Assembly (NCBI RefSeq): GCF_004138485.1
Contig: NZ_RYEV01000003.1
Location: 1,488,001-1,552,000 of the forward strand
Direction of reading: 5' to 3'
Source: Peristeroidobacter soli
Lineage (GTDB): Bacteria > Pseudomonadota > Gammaproteobacteria > Steroidobacterales > Steroidobacteraceae
DNA: 64,000 nt
The notes under the pieces were generated by a model, which saw nothing but the letters and a program-made list of their open reading frames with translations, was not told the DNA's origin and did not search any database. The position numbers were made by a program, and so were the translations under genes. This document shows positions 9,271 through 16,620 of the stretch, piece after piece; position 1 is the stretch's first letter, and each line of letters opens with the position of its first letter.

Positions 9271-9607
9271 GTGGTCGTCTTCAGAGAGGTCGGATGGTCC
9301 ATGCTCGACACTCGGCCTGCTAAAAAAATCGTCCCTTCAGACTGCGCTACGCGCCGCGGGTTCCTGAATGTGGTTATGGCGACGCAAAGAGGGCGGGGAT
9401 TTTTTCCGGGTGGGCCGGCATTTTCAAGTCGGGTCTGGAGGAGAGGCGATGACGATCTCGTAATGAACGCATTAATGAACTTATCGCCGTGCCGCGGTCC
9501 AACTTGCCCTGCGGGACGAATCGGCAGGTTGATTGGGTGGATCTCGCGGCGGTTGGTGGAATTTTTTGCAATGCAAAGCTTGCGTTGCAAGGCGAACCGG
9601 GGTATCT

Positions 9608-9636
9608 TTGGCACTGCAAAATAAATGCGATAAATG
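9608..9636 (+). promoter_or_regulatory. Possible sigma-70 promoter for orphan transcript
   Basis: TTGGCA (9608-9613) matches the -35 consensus at five of six positions. It is followed, after 17 bases, by TAAATG (9631-9636), which matches the -10 only moderately. Transcription would start near 9643 and run to the terminator ending at 9776. The weak -10 keeps confidence low. Confidence 0.3.
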
Positions 9637-9642
9637 ATCCAG

Positions 9643-9776
9643 CGCAGGGCGCGGATGACCTCAGATCGCATGACGATTGCAACGAATTTGTAGGCTGCGC
9701 CAGCGACAATGGCGAGTCGGAATCGAATCCCCCTGTTGGCCGGATCACTGTCAAAAGTATCCGGCCTCTTTTTTTG
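9643..9776 (+). ncRNA. Candidate small RNA ending in a rho-independent terminator
   Basis: A transcript from the candidate promoter to the terminator would be about 134 nt. It has no credible coding frame. It could fold with GCGCAG (9642-9647) pairing to CTGCGC (9695-9700), a small hairpin CGCCA/TGGCG, and the terminal GC-rich stem with a U-tract. The sequence resembles no RNA family that I can recognise (not 6S, tmRNA, SRP RNA or RNase P). It is inferred mainly because a strong plus-strand terminator has no plus-strand gene in front of it. Confidence 0.3.
9738..9776 (+). terminator. Rho-independent terminator, plus strand
   Basis: The stem GGCCGGAT (9738-9745) pairs with ATCCGGCC (9759-9766). 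ACT/AGT pairing inside it closes a six-base loop, and the stem is followed by TCTTTTTTT. On the minus strand the hairpin has no U-tract, so it is a plus-strand terminator even though both flanking genes are on the minus strand. Confidence 0.8.
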
Positions 9777-9789
9777 TCCGGAGGATTCG

Positions 9790-10623
9790 TCAGGCCTGAG
9801 CGGCCTTCTCGATCTCGGCCTTGTGGGTGCGCAGCACCTTGCGGATCTCCGCGGCCGAGGGGCGTTCGGCGATTCGGGCAATCAGCTCCGCCAGCTCATG
9901 CCACGGCTTGCCCCACTTCAGCAGGCGCACCGCGTCGGCGATGATTTTTCCCTTTAAGTCCAATGGTGCCGCGGGCTTAGGTGCCTCCGGCGCGGGCGCG
10001 GGCGGGGGCGCAGGCGCGGGCTTGGCCGCGGACTTGGCGGCTTGCATGGCCGCCGGATTGATCTTCGGTGCGGGGCGGGTCGAGGGAATCGAGCGGGCGG
10101 GAACCGCAGCGGGTACCAGCAAATCCGACGCAGTCAGCCCGCCGGTGGGCTCGGCGTCGAGCAGCGGGAAGTCCTGTTTGACCTTCACCGCCTTGAGTTG
10201 CGGCATCTCGCGCGTCGGTTCTTCCGCGGGCGCACGGTTTCGCTGGGTGGGGGCGCGAATCACGGTGGGCGCTTCCACGGTCTGGCTGGTGCCAGCGGCC
10301 TGATCGGCCTTGGCGGGGTCGGCCAGGGGGATGAAGCGCTGAATGTGCTGAATGCCAACCAGGTTGGCCAGGAACGCCATCAGCTCCAGCGACTCGGAGA
10401 ATTTGCTGTCGCCCATGGCCTGGCGCGTCTCGCAGTGCTGCTTCAGTTCCAGTACTTTCTGGCGCGCAACTTCGAGCACCCAGCGGGTCGGGCGGTCATG
10501 TTTCTGCCAGGGCTGAACGCGCGCATAAGCGGCGTCACTCAGCTCGACATACTGCAAATGCAGGTCGATGCTGGTGAGCCACTTGTCGATCAGCTCCGTG
10601 ATGCGGCGATCCGCTGGCGTCAT
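9790..10623 (-). CDS. Unrecognised two-domain protein with Pro/Ala-rich linker
   Basis: I do not recognise this 277-residue soluble protein. Residues 1-110 form a helical, mildly charged N-terminal domain. About 110-225 is a linker rich in Pro, Ala, Lys and Thr, including an almost pure Pro/Ala stretch. The last 50 residues (from DLKGKIIADAVRLLKWGKPW) look like a compact helical module with repeated Glu/Ile/Ala pattern. No signal peptide or membrane helix is seen. ATG at 10623 is preferred over GTG at 10629 because GGAG sits five bases upstream. The domain-linker-domain plan suggests a scaffold or adaptor, but that is inference. It is a single gene, 121 bases from tRNA-Glu. Confidence 0.7.
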   Translation of the reverse strand: MTPADRRITELIDKWLTSIDLHLQYVELSDAAYARVQPWQKHDRPTRWVLEVARQKVLELKQHCETRQAMGDSKFSESLELMAFLANLVGIQHIQRFIPLADPAKADQAAGTSQTVEAPTVIRAPTQRNRAPAEEPTREMPQLKAVKVKQDFPLLDAEPTGGLTASDLLVPAAVPARSIPSTRPAPKINPAAMQAAKSAAKPAPAPPPAPAPEAPKPAAPLDLKGKIIADAVRLLKWGKPWHELAELIARIAERPSAAEIRKVLRTHKAEIEKAAQA

Positions 10624-10744
10624 GACCACTCCGGTTGAGTGGGCACATTATGCACATGGAGCCTGCGGGAACGGCTCGAAAGGCCGCCGTTACTGCGCGT
10701 TTCTGTGCGCTGTGTGGCAAAAAGGCCCACGACCGCGGCGGAGG

Positions 10745-10820
10745 TGGCGCTCCCACGGGGATTCGAACCCCGGTTTAGGCCTTGAGAGGGCCCCGTCCTA
10801 GGCCTCTAGACGATGGGAGC
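10745..10820 (-). tRNA. tRNA-Glu (anticodon CTC)
   Basis: On the minus strand a 76-nt cloverleaf can be drawn. The acceptor GCTCCCA pairs with TGGGAGC, the discriminator is G and CCA is encoded. The D-arm GTCTAGAGGCCTAGGAC is typical of tRNA-Glu. The anticodon loop CTCTCAA carries the anticodon CTC, and the T-arm is GGGGTTCGAATCCCC. It decodes GAG, a frequent codon in a high-GC genome. Confidence 0.96.
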
Positions 10821-10921
10821 GTATTGAGAGGCTGGCACTGACGTGCCGAGCAGACGCGGTATTATACGGGCCGTTTTTTGCGGCTCAAGTTTTTAAAGCT
10901 CCGACGGACGGTCCGCTACTA

Positions 10922-12289
10922 TTGAACGATAACAACTCTCCCGCCGAGATCCTCGATGAGGCGGCCGCCCCGCATGTGGTGGCTCGTGACCAGCATCCGA
11001 TCTCGCGTGCCAACATCTCCTCGAATGCGTTGAAGGTCCTGTACCGGCTGAAAGAGGCCGGCTACCAGGCGTTCCTCGTCGGCGGCGCCGTGCGCGACCT
11101 GCTGCTCGGGCTGCATCCGAAGGACTTCGACGTCGCGACCAACGCGCACCCGGATCAGGTGAAGCAGCTGTTCCGCAACTGCCGTCTGATCGGTCGTCGC
11201 TTTCATCTCGCGCACGTGCGCTTCGGCTACGAGATCATCGAGGTCGCGACCTTCCGGGCCGCGCATACGCCCATTGACGAAGACAACAGCGTCGATGAGG
11301 CCGGCCATCGCGTGCTCGATGACCGCGGTCGAATTCTGCGCGACAACCTCTACGGCACGATCGAAGAGGATGTGTGGCGGCGTGATTTCACGGCCAACGC
11401 GCTCTACTACAACATCAACGACTTCTCGGTCTGGGATTACGTCGGTGGTTACGAGGATGCGCAGGCGCGCGTTCTGCGGTTGATCGGCGATCCCGAGACC
11501 CGGTACCGCGAAGATCCCGTGCGCATGCTGCGTGCGGTTCGGTTCGCGGCCAAGCTCGACTTCGGCATTCATATAGACACGGCGACGCCGATTCCGAAAC
11601 TCGCGTGGATGCTCGACGGCGTGCCGCCGGCGCGGCTGTTCGACGAAGTGAACAAGATGTTCCTCGCGGGCTACGCGATCCGCTCGTTCGAGCTGCTCTG
11701 GGATCTGGGCCTGCTCGAGCATCTGTTCCCGGATCTCGCGGTGTCGATGAACGCCGATTCGAATAGCGTGGCCGCGCGCGTTCTACGGCTGGGGTTGGAA
11801 GGCACCGATGAGCGCGTGCGCGCCGACAAGTCGGTCACGCCGACGTTCTTGTTCGCGGTGTTGATGTGGCCGGCGATTCGTCGCGCGTTCGAGAAATTGC
11901 AGGCGGAGCAGGGCGCGGAGATTCAGGCGCTGCTCGCCGCGTGCGATCAAGTCACCGCGCGTCAGCAGGCTCGCGTCGCTGTGCCCAAGCGGTTCACATT
12001 GCCTTTGCGGGAGATCGTCGGCTTGCAGCCGCGGTTCGCGCATCGTGAGGGTCGTCGGGCGTTGCGCCTGCTCGATCATCCGCGGTTCCGCGCGGCGTAC
12101 GACTTTATGCTGTTGCGGGCGGCTGCCGGCGAAGTCGAGCAAGAAGTGGCGCAGTGGTGGACGGACATTCAAAACAAGTCCACCGAAGAGCGCACCACCA
12201 TGGTCGAGCCGAGCGGCGAGGGCCAGCCCTCCGAGGGTGGCCAGAGGCGTCGGCGCCGACGGCGTCGTCCGCGACCGCCATCTGCTTGA
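10922..12289 (+). CDS. pcnB: Poly(A) polymerase I (or closely related nucleotidyltransferase)
   Basis: This 455-residue class II nucleotidyltransferase adds 3' poly(A) tails to RNA and so promotes decay. The active-site motif VGGAVRDLLLG and the acidic pair in PKDFDVATNA are near residues 60-85. The RNA-binding motif YREDPVRMLRAVRFAAKLDF follows at about 200. The C-terminus ends in a strongly basic Arg-rich tail (RRRRRRR) typical of PcnB and not of CCA-adding enzymes. The start is TTG at 10922; no ATG lies in a plausible place. It begins an apparent operon with folK, deoxynucleoside kinase and panBC, and its stop overlaps the folK start (TTGA). Confidence 0.92.
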   Translation: MNDNNSPAEILDEAAAPHVVARDQHPISRANISSNALKVLYRLKEAGYQAFLVGGAVRDLLLGLHPKDFDVATNAHPDQVKQLFRNCRLIGRRFHLAHVRFGYEIIEVATFRAAHTPIDEDNSVDEAGHRVLDDRGRILRDNLYGTIEEDVWRRDFTANALYYNINDFSVWDYVGGYEDAQARVLRLIGDPETRYREDPVRMLRAVRFAAKLDFGIHIDTATPIPKLAWMLDGVPPARLFDEVNKMFLAGYAIRSFELLWDLGLLEHLFPDLAVSMNADSNSVAARVLRLGLEGTDERVRADKSVTPTFLFAVLMWPAIRRAFEKLQAEQGAEIQALLAACDQVTARQQARVAVPKRFTLPLREIVGLQPRFAHREGRRALRLLDHPRFRAAYDFMLLRAAAGEVEQEVAQWWTDIQNKSTEERTTMVEPSGEGQPSEGGQRRRRRRRRPRPPSA

Positions 12290-12810
12290 GTGCCGCCGAC
12301 TCCACAGCGTCTGCATTGTGGTTTCCCGCGTATGTGGCGCTCGGCAGTAATCTGGAACAGCCGCTCGTTCAGATCGAACGCGCGTTCACTGCGCTGGCTC
12401 AGCTGCCGCGGAGTCGCCTGATCGCGCGTTCGCGCCTTTACAAAACGCAGCCGCTCGGTCCGCAAGACCAGCCTGAATTCATCAATGCCGCGGCCGGGCT
12501 GCTCACCGCCCTCTCTCCGCGGGAGTTGCTGGTCGAATTGAAAAGACTGGAGCGCGAGCTGGGGCGCGCGGCGCCGATCGTGCGCTGGGGGCCGCGGGTT
12601 ATCGATCTCGACCTGCTGGTCCATGCCGACGCCCGGATTTCGGAAGACGATCTCACGCTGCCGCATCGTGGTCTGCCTCAGCGCAACTTCGTCCTGTATC
12701 CTTTGCGCGATCTCGCCCCCGAGTTGCTCGTGCCCGGCCATGGCCGCGTGAGTCAGCTCGCGGCACGCGTCGGCGGCGCCGGCTTGGCGCTTCTTGCCGG
12801 CGTCCCTTGA
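12286..12810 (+). CDS. folK: 2-amino-4-hydroxy-6-hydroxymethyldihydropteridine pyrophosphokinase
   Basis: FolK transfers pyrophosphate from ATP to hydroxymethyl-dihydropterin in folate synthesis. The family motifs are clear: AYVALGSNLEQP at the N-terminus, the pterin-binding region SRLYKTQPLGPQDQPEFIN, and the catalytic RWGPRVIDLDLL followed by LPHRGLPQRNFVLYPL. The start is uncertain. TTG at 12286 gives 174 residues and overlaps the pcnB stop by four bases (TTGA), while TTG at 12316 gives a start only a few residues before the conserved AYVALGSN. Neither has a good ribosome-binding site, which fits translational coupling to pcnB. Confidence 0.93.
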   Translation: MSAADSTASALWFPAYVALGSNLEQPLVQIERAFTALAQLPRSRLIARSRLYKTQPLGPQDQPEFINAAAGLLTALSPRELLVELKRLERELGRAAPIVRWGPRVIDLDLLVHADARISEDDLTLPHRGLPQRNFVLYPLRDLAPELLVPGHGRVSQLAARVGGAGLALLAGVP

Positions 12811-12827
12811 ACAACTCAGCGGTGGAC

Positions 12828-13493
12828 ATGACCGAGAAGACTCTCATTCCAGCGCCGCATCGCCTGATCGTGGTCGAAGGACCGATCGGCGTCGGCAAGA
12901 CCAGTCTTGCCCGGCGGCTCGCGCGCAGTTTCGGCAGCGAGCTGATCCTGGAGCAGGCCGACGAGAATCCGTTCCTGGAACGCTTTTATAAGAATCCGCG
13001 CTCGGCGGCGCTGCAGACCCAGTTGTTCTTTCTGTTCCAGCGCACGCGGCAGCTCGAAGACATCCGCCAGCACGACTTGTTCGACACCGTGCGCGTCGCC
13101 GACTACCTGCTCGACAAGGACAAGCTGTTCGCGCAGCTGACATTGGATGAAGAGGAGTTCGCGCTGTACGACCAGGTCTATGCCCGGCTCGCCGTGGATG
13201 CGCCGGTGCCCGATCTGGTGATCTATCTGCAGGCGCCGGTCGACATTCTGCGCGAGCGGATCGAACGGCGCGGCATCCGCTACGAGCAGAACATCGAGAA
13301 GAATTACCTGGAGCGGCTCCAGGAAACCTACGCGCGGTTCTTCCACGCCTACGACGCCTCGCCATTGTTGATCGTGAATGCCGCGCAGGCGGATTTCGTC
13401 AACAACGACCATGACTACGGCCAACTGCTGGAGCAGGTCATCCGCACCCGGCGTGGGCGGCATTACTACAACCCCCTCAAGAGTGCGGTTTAA
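12828..13493 (+). CDS. Deoxynucleoside kinase (dGK/dAK/dCK family)
   Basis: This 221-residue P-loop kinase phosphorylates deoxynucleosides in the salvage pathway. Visible motifs are Walker A VVEGPIGVGKTSLARRLA, the family motif ENPFLERFYKNP, and the DR-type region VADYLLDKDKLFAQ. The LID-like RIERRGIRYEQNIEKNYLERL is also present. I chose ATG at 12828. A TTG at 12807 would add seven residues and overlap the folK stop in another TTGA junction. Placement between folK and panB is common in gammaproteobacteria that have this kinase and suggests co-expression. Which deoxynucleoside is preferred cannot be read from the sequence. Confidence 0.88.
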   Translation: MTEKTLIPAPHRLIVVEGPIGVGKTSLARRLARSFGSELILEQADENPFLERFYKNPRSAALQTQLFFLFQRTRQLEDIRQHDLFDTVRVADYLLDKDKLFAQLTLDEEEFALYDQVYARLAVDAPVPDLVIYLQAPVDILRERIERRGIRYEQNIEKNYLERLQETYARFFHAYDASPLLIVNAAQADFVNNDHDYGQLLEQVIRTRRGRHYYNPLKSAV

Positions 13494-13588
13494 GCGTCCC
13501 GTATCATCTTGATAAGGCTGTCATCCGCCCCAGTTTGACTGTCGGGGCGGCCCTGGGCATTCTTCCCGCCCCGCCGTAGCTCACCGCC

Positions 13589-14416
13589 ATGTACAAGCAC
13601 CTCCAAGAGCGTTACGCGCCGCGCCCGCCGGTCAATGTCGGCACTCTCGTCAAGATGAAGGCGGAGGGCGAGAAAATCGCCGCGATCACCGCTTATGACG
13701 CCAGTTTCGCGACCCTGGTGGATGACGCCGGTACCGACGTGGTGCTGGTCGGCGACTCCCTCGGCATGGTCATTCAGGGCCACGACACCACGGTGCCCGT
13801 GACTTTGGCCGACATCGTGTATCACTGCCGCGCCGTGGCCAAAGGGCTGTATCGCCCGTTCCTCATCGCGGACATGCCGTTCATGACCTACGCATCCAAG
13901 GAGCAGGCGCTCGATAACGCCGTGCGTCTGATGCAGGAGGGCGGCGCCAAGATGGTGAAGCTCGAAGGCGGCGCGGGTCAGGTCGAGATCGTCGAATTCT
14001 TAGCGAGCCACGACATCGCGGTCTGCGCGCACCTCGGGTTGAAGCCGCAGTCGGTTCATAAGGTCGGTGGCTTCCGCGTGCAGGGTCGCGAGAACGAGGC
14101 GGCGGAGCGAATGCTTCGTGATGCTCAGGCGCTCGAAGCCGCGGGTGCCGATATCGTGCTGCTCGAATGCATCCCCGCGGCACTGGGCAAGCACATCACC
14201 GAACAATTGCACGTGCCGGTCATCGGCATCGGCGCCGGTCCCGATACGGACGGTCAGATCCTGGTGCTGTACGACGTGCTCGATATCACGTCGGGTCGCA
14301 AACCGAAGTTTTCCAAGAATTTCCTCGCCGGTCGCGACAGCGCGCTGGAAGCGATCAAAGCCTATACGCAGGCCGTGAAGTCGAAGGAATATCCGGGTCC
14401 CGAGCACTGTTTCTAA
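13589..14416 (+). CDS. panB: 3-methyl-2-oxobutanoate hydroxymethyltransferase
   Basis: PanB makes ketopantoate from alpha-ketoisovalerate and methylene-THF, the first committed step of pantothenate and CoA synthesis. The protein has 275 residues, the usual length. Typical segments are ITAYDASFATLVDDAG, the metal-binding VLVGDSLGMVIQGHDTTVPV, MVKLEGG, and the catalytic glutamate in LLECIPAALGKHIT. ATG at 13589 follows a 95-base gap after the kinase gene. panC follows after 165 bases that contain two hairpins. Confidence 0.95.
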   Translation: MYKHLQERYAPRPPVNVGTLVKMKAEGEKIAAITAYDASFATLVDDAGTDVVLVGDSLGMVIQGHDTTVPVTLADIVYHCRAVAKGLYRPFLIADMPFMTYASKEQALDNAVRLMQEGGAKMVKLEGGAGQVEIVEFLASHDIAVCAHLGLKPQSVHKVGGFRVQGRENEAAERMLRDAQALEAAGADIVLLECIPAALGKHITEQLHVPVIGIGAGPDTDGQILVLYDVLDITSGRKPKFSKNFLAGRDSALEAIKAYTQAVKSKEYPGPEHCF

Positions 14417-14460
14417 ATGAAACTCGGGATCGGGCATCCTGCCACGACCCTCGTGCGGGT

Positions 14461-14504
14461 AGGCAAAAGGCGCGACTTTTGCCTCTCGCCGCCGCAAGCG
14501 GCGG
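14461..14504. other. Tandem hairpins in the panB-panC gap
   Basis: AGGCAAAAG (14461-14469) pairs perfectly with CTTTTGCCT (14476-14484). CCGCCG (14489-14494) pairs with CGGCGG (14499-14504) around the tetraloop CAAG. Neither is followed by a U-tract on the plus strand, so they are not standard terminators. They could be RNA processing or stability elements between panB and panC, or simple intergenic dyads. Confidence 0.4.
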
Positions 14505-14581
14505 GGTACATCCATGGTCCCGGGGTGGGTCTCGATACAGAAGTTGGTTTATCACCCTCGCGCGGAATGGAAAGCTGGTGA

Positions 14582-15445
14582 ATGGCTAAGTTATTACAAG
14601 TGGTGGCGCGTCCCCACGAGTTGCGTGAGCGCGTGTCGCAGTGGCGTCGCAAGGGCGAGCGCATTGCTTTCGTGCCGACGATGGGCAATCTGCATGCGGG
14701 GCACGGCAGCCTGGTCAGTCGCGCCTCCGAGCTGGCCGATCACATCATCGTCAGCATCTTCGTCAATCCGTTGCAGTTCGGGCCGAACGAAGATTTCGCG
14801 GCGTATCCGCGCACCCCCGGCGAAGATCGTCAGCTGCTCGAGTCGTTGAACGTCGAAGTGTTGTTTGCTCCCGAAGTTCACGACATCTATCCGCGCGGTC
14901 AGGAAACGACGGCGCGCGTGCACGTGCCGGGTCTCGAAGACATTCTCTGCGGCGCGTTTCGTCCTGGCCATTTCATGGGCGTCGCGACCGTCGTCACCAA
15001 GTTGCTGAACCTGGTGCAGCCCGACGTGGCGCTGTTCGGCGAGAAAGATTTCCAGCAGCTGATGATCATCCGTCGCGCGACCATCGACCTGTGCATGCCG
15101 ATCGAGATCGTCGGTGTGCCGACGGCGCGTGAAAAAGACGGTCTCGCGATGAGCTCGCGCAATCGTTATCTGCTCCCGGAGCAGCGCGCGGTCGCGCCGC
15201 AGATTTTCGCCGCGCTCGAGCGGGCACGCGTAGCGCTCGAGTCGGGCTCGACCGACTACTCCGGGCTGGAGCAGGTCGGCACCGAATCGCTGCAGAAGGC
15301 CGGCTTCCGGCCGGACTACTTCTCGATTCGCGACGCCAATACGTTGCAGATGCCGAATGGCGAATCGAACGATCTGGTGATCGTCACCGCGGCGCGTATC
15401 GGTCGGGCGCGTTTGATCGACAACGTTCGCGCCAAGCGAAAGTAA
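14582..15445 (+). CDS. panC: Pantothenate synthetase (pantoate-beta-alanine ligase)
   Basis: PanC joins pantoate and beta-alanine with ATP through a pantoyl-adenylate. The 287-residue protein shows the nucleotidyltransferase HIGH-type motif (PTMGNLHAGHGSLV) and the region SIFVNPLQFGPNEDFAAYPR. GEKDFQQL and the KMSKS-like KDGLAMSSRNRYL are also present. The start is ATG at 14582 (MAKLLQVV). It ends the folK-panBC run and is convergent with queG. Confidence 0.96.
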   Translation: MAKLLQVVARPHELRERVSQWRRKGERIAFVPTMGNLHAGHGSLVSRASELADHIIVSIFVNPLQFGPNEDFAAYPRTPGEDRQLLESLNVEVLFAPEVHDIYPRGQETTARVHVPGLEDILCGAFRPGHFMGVATVVTKLLNLVQPDVALFGEKDFQQLMIIRRATIDLCMPIEIVGVPTAREKDGLAMSSRNRYLLPEQRAVAPQIFAALERARVALESGSTDYSGLEQVGTESLQKAGFRPDYFSIRDANTLQMPNGESNDLVIVTAARIGRARLIDNVRAKRK

Positions 15446-15462
15446 CATCAGGGTTGCTGGCC

Positions 15463-15482
15463 GTCACGGCCGGCGCCGTGAC
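15463..15482. other. Inverted repeat between convergent panC and queG
   Basis: GTCACGGC (15463-15470) and GCCGTGAC (15475-15482) form an 8-bp stem with loop CGGC between the two stop codons. No U-tract lies on either side. Its position between convergent genes suggests a transcript-end or 3'-stabilising hairpin, but a true intrinsic terminator is not supported. Confidence 0.4.
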
Positions 15483-15489
15483 TTGAGGA

Positions 15490-16554
15490 TTATGCGGCGT
15501 GCTGGGCCAGCGCCCACGCGACGTGCTCGCGTACTAACTCGGAGGGATCTGCCCGACGAGACTCGAGCGCGTCGATGACTTCCGGGCTGGTCGGCGCATT
15601 CCCCAGCGCCACGGCGATGTTTCTTATCCAGCACTCGTAACCGATGCGCCGGATCGCGCTGCCCTCGGTGCGATCCAGAAACTGCTGTTCCGTCCACGCG
15701 AACAGCTCGACCAGCTTGGCGCCGTCGAGCGCATGTCGCGGCACGAAGTCCACTTCGCTGGTGAAGCGCGCAAATTTGTTCCAGGGACAGACGAGCTGGC
15801 AGTCATCGCAACCATAGATGCGATTGCCCAGAGCCTTGCGAAACTCCTCGGGAATCGAAGTGCGCAGCTCGATAGTGAGATACGAGATGCAGCGGGTCGC
15901 GTCCAGCTGGAAAGGCGCGACGATGGCCTGCGTCGGGCACACGTCGATGCAGGCGCGACACGTGCCGCAATGTTCGGTCTCGGGCGTATCCACCGGCAGC
16001 GGCAGATCGGTGAGGATCTCGCCCAGGAAGAAGTACGAGCCGGCGCGTCGATTGATGAGATTGGTGTGCTTGCCGATCCAGCCGAGGCCGGCGTTGCGAG
16101 CGAATGCTTTTTCGAGCACCGGGCCGCTGTCGACGAACACGCGATGGGACTGCGACGCGCTGTGTGCCTGAATCGTCTCCGCCAGCCTGGCGAGCCGACG
16201 TCGCAGCACCTTGTGATAGTCGCGACCCAGCGCGTAGCGCGACACATAGCCGAGCTCGGGATCCTCCAGAATCTGCTCTGGCTCCCGGGCCTGCGTAGGT
16301 AAATAATCCATGCGCACCGAGATCACCCGCAGCGTGCCGGGTACCAGTTCATGCGGTCGGGCGCGCCGGCGGCCGTGGCGCTCCATATATTCCATGGCCC
16401 CATGCCGGCCCCGCTCCAGCCACGCCATCAGGCGTGCTTCATCCTCGGGCACATCGATGCCCGTGATGCCGACTTGCTGGAACCCCAGCTCGCGACTCCA
16501 TCGCCGGATCGAGCTGGCGAGCTCGGTGTAGTCATTCGGGGCGATGGCGGACAT
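15490..16554 (-). CDS. queG: Epoxyqueuosine reductase
   Basis: QueG is a cytosolic cobalamin- and Fe-S-dependent enzyme that reduces epoxyqueuosine to queuosine in tRNA, the last step of queuosine modification. The 354-residue protein carries the two ferredoxin-like clusters: CGTCRACIDVCPTQAI, and CDDCQLVCPWNKF some 55 residues later. A C-terminal HEAT-like segment ends with EHVAWALAQH. The N-terminal segment SIRRWSRELGFQQVGITG and the motif GWIGKHTNLI also match the family. ATG at 16554 is the likely start. It is divergent from nnr across 66 bases, an arrangement common in gammaproteobacteria. Confidence 0.95.
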   Translation of the reverse strand: MSAIAPNDYTELASSIRRWSRELGFQQVGITGIDVPEDEARLMAWLERGRHGAMEYMERHGRRRARPHELVPGTLRVISVRMDYLPTQAREPEQILEDPELGYVSRYALGRDYHKVLRRRLARLAETIQAHSASQSHRVFVDSGPVLEKAFARNAGLGWIGKHTNLINRRAGSYFFLGEILTDLPLPVDTPETEHCGTCRACIDVCPTQAIVAPFQLDATRCISYLTIELRTSIPEEFRKALGNRIYGCDDCQLVCPWNKFARFTSEVDFVPRHALDGAKLVELFAWTEQQFLDRTEGSAIRRIGYECWIRNIAVALGNAPTSPEVIDALESRRADPSELVREHVAWALAQHAA

Positions 16555-16620
16555 GGGGGCGATTTTGGCAGAAGACTAATTTCAGCAGTACCACAGTGCG
16601 ATTTTGTTAACCTTTGACCC

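Larger units (their letters stand above)
9244..9789. other. Gene-free interval between exporter operon and unknown gene
   Basis: These 546 bases contain no convincing coding frame. They hold the 13-bp palindrome near the left end and a direct repeat TAATGAAC at 9461 and 9473, spaced 12 bases. An imperfect 25-bp dyad lies at 9566-9590 (arms TTGCAA and GCAA). A second direct repeat ATAAATG lies at 9621 and 9630. The interval ends with a strong plus-strand terminator at 9738-9776. The stretch is visibly richer in A/T than its surroundings. Both neighbours are on the minus strand, so the terminator does not serve either of them in its own orientation. Confidence 0.6.

Noticed and set aside
9160-9624. 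154-codon plus-strand frame crossing the start of the ABC ATPase gene
   Set aside because: It overlaps the ATPase start codon and its leader. The residue composition is not protein-like and no ribosome-binding site was seen.
9708-9735. tRNA T-arm-like sequence (GGAATCGAATCCCC) before the terminator
   Set aside because: No acceptor, D-arm or anticodon arm could be built around it on either strand, and the loop does not start with TT.
14461-14504. Intrinsic terminator between panB and panC
   Set aside because: The hairpins are real, but no U-tract follows either of them.
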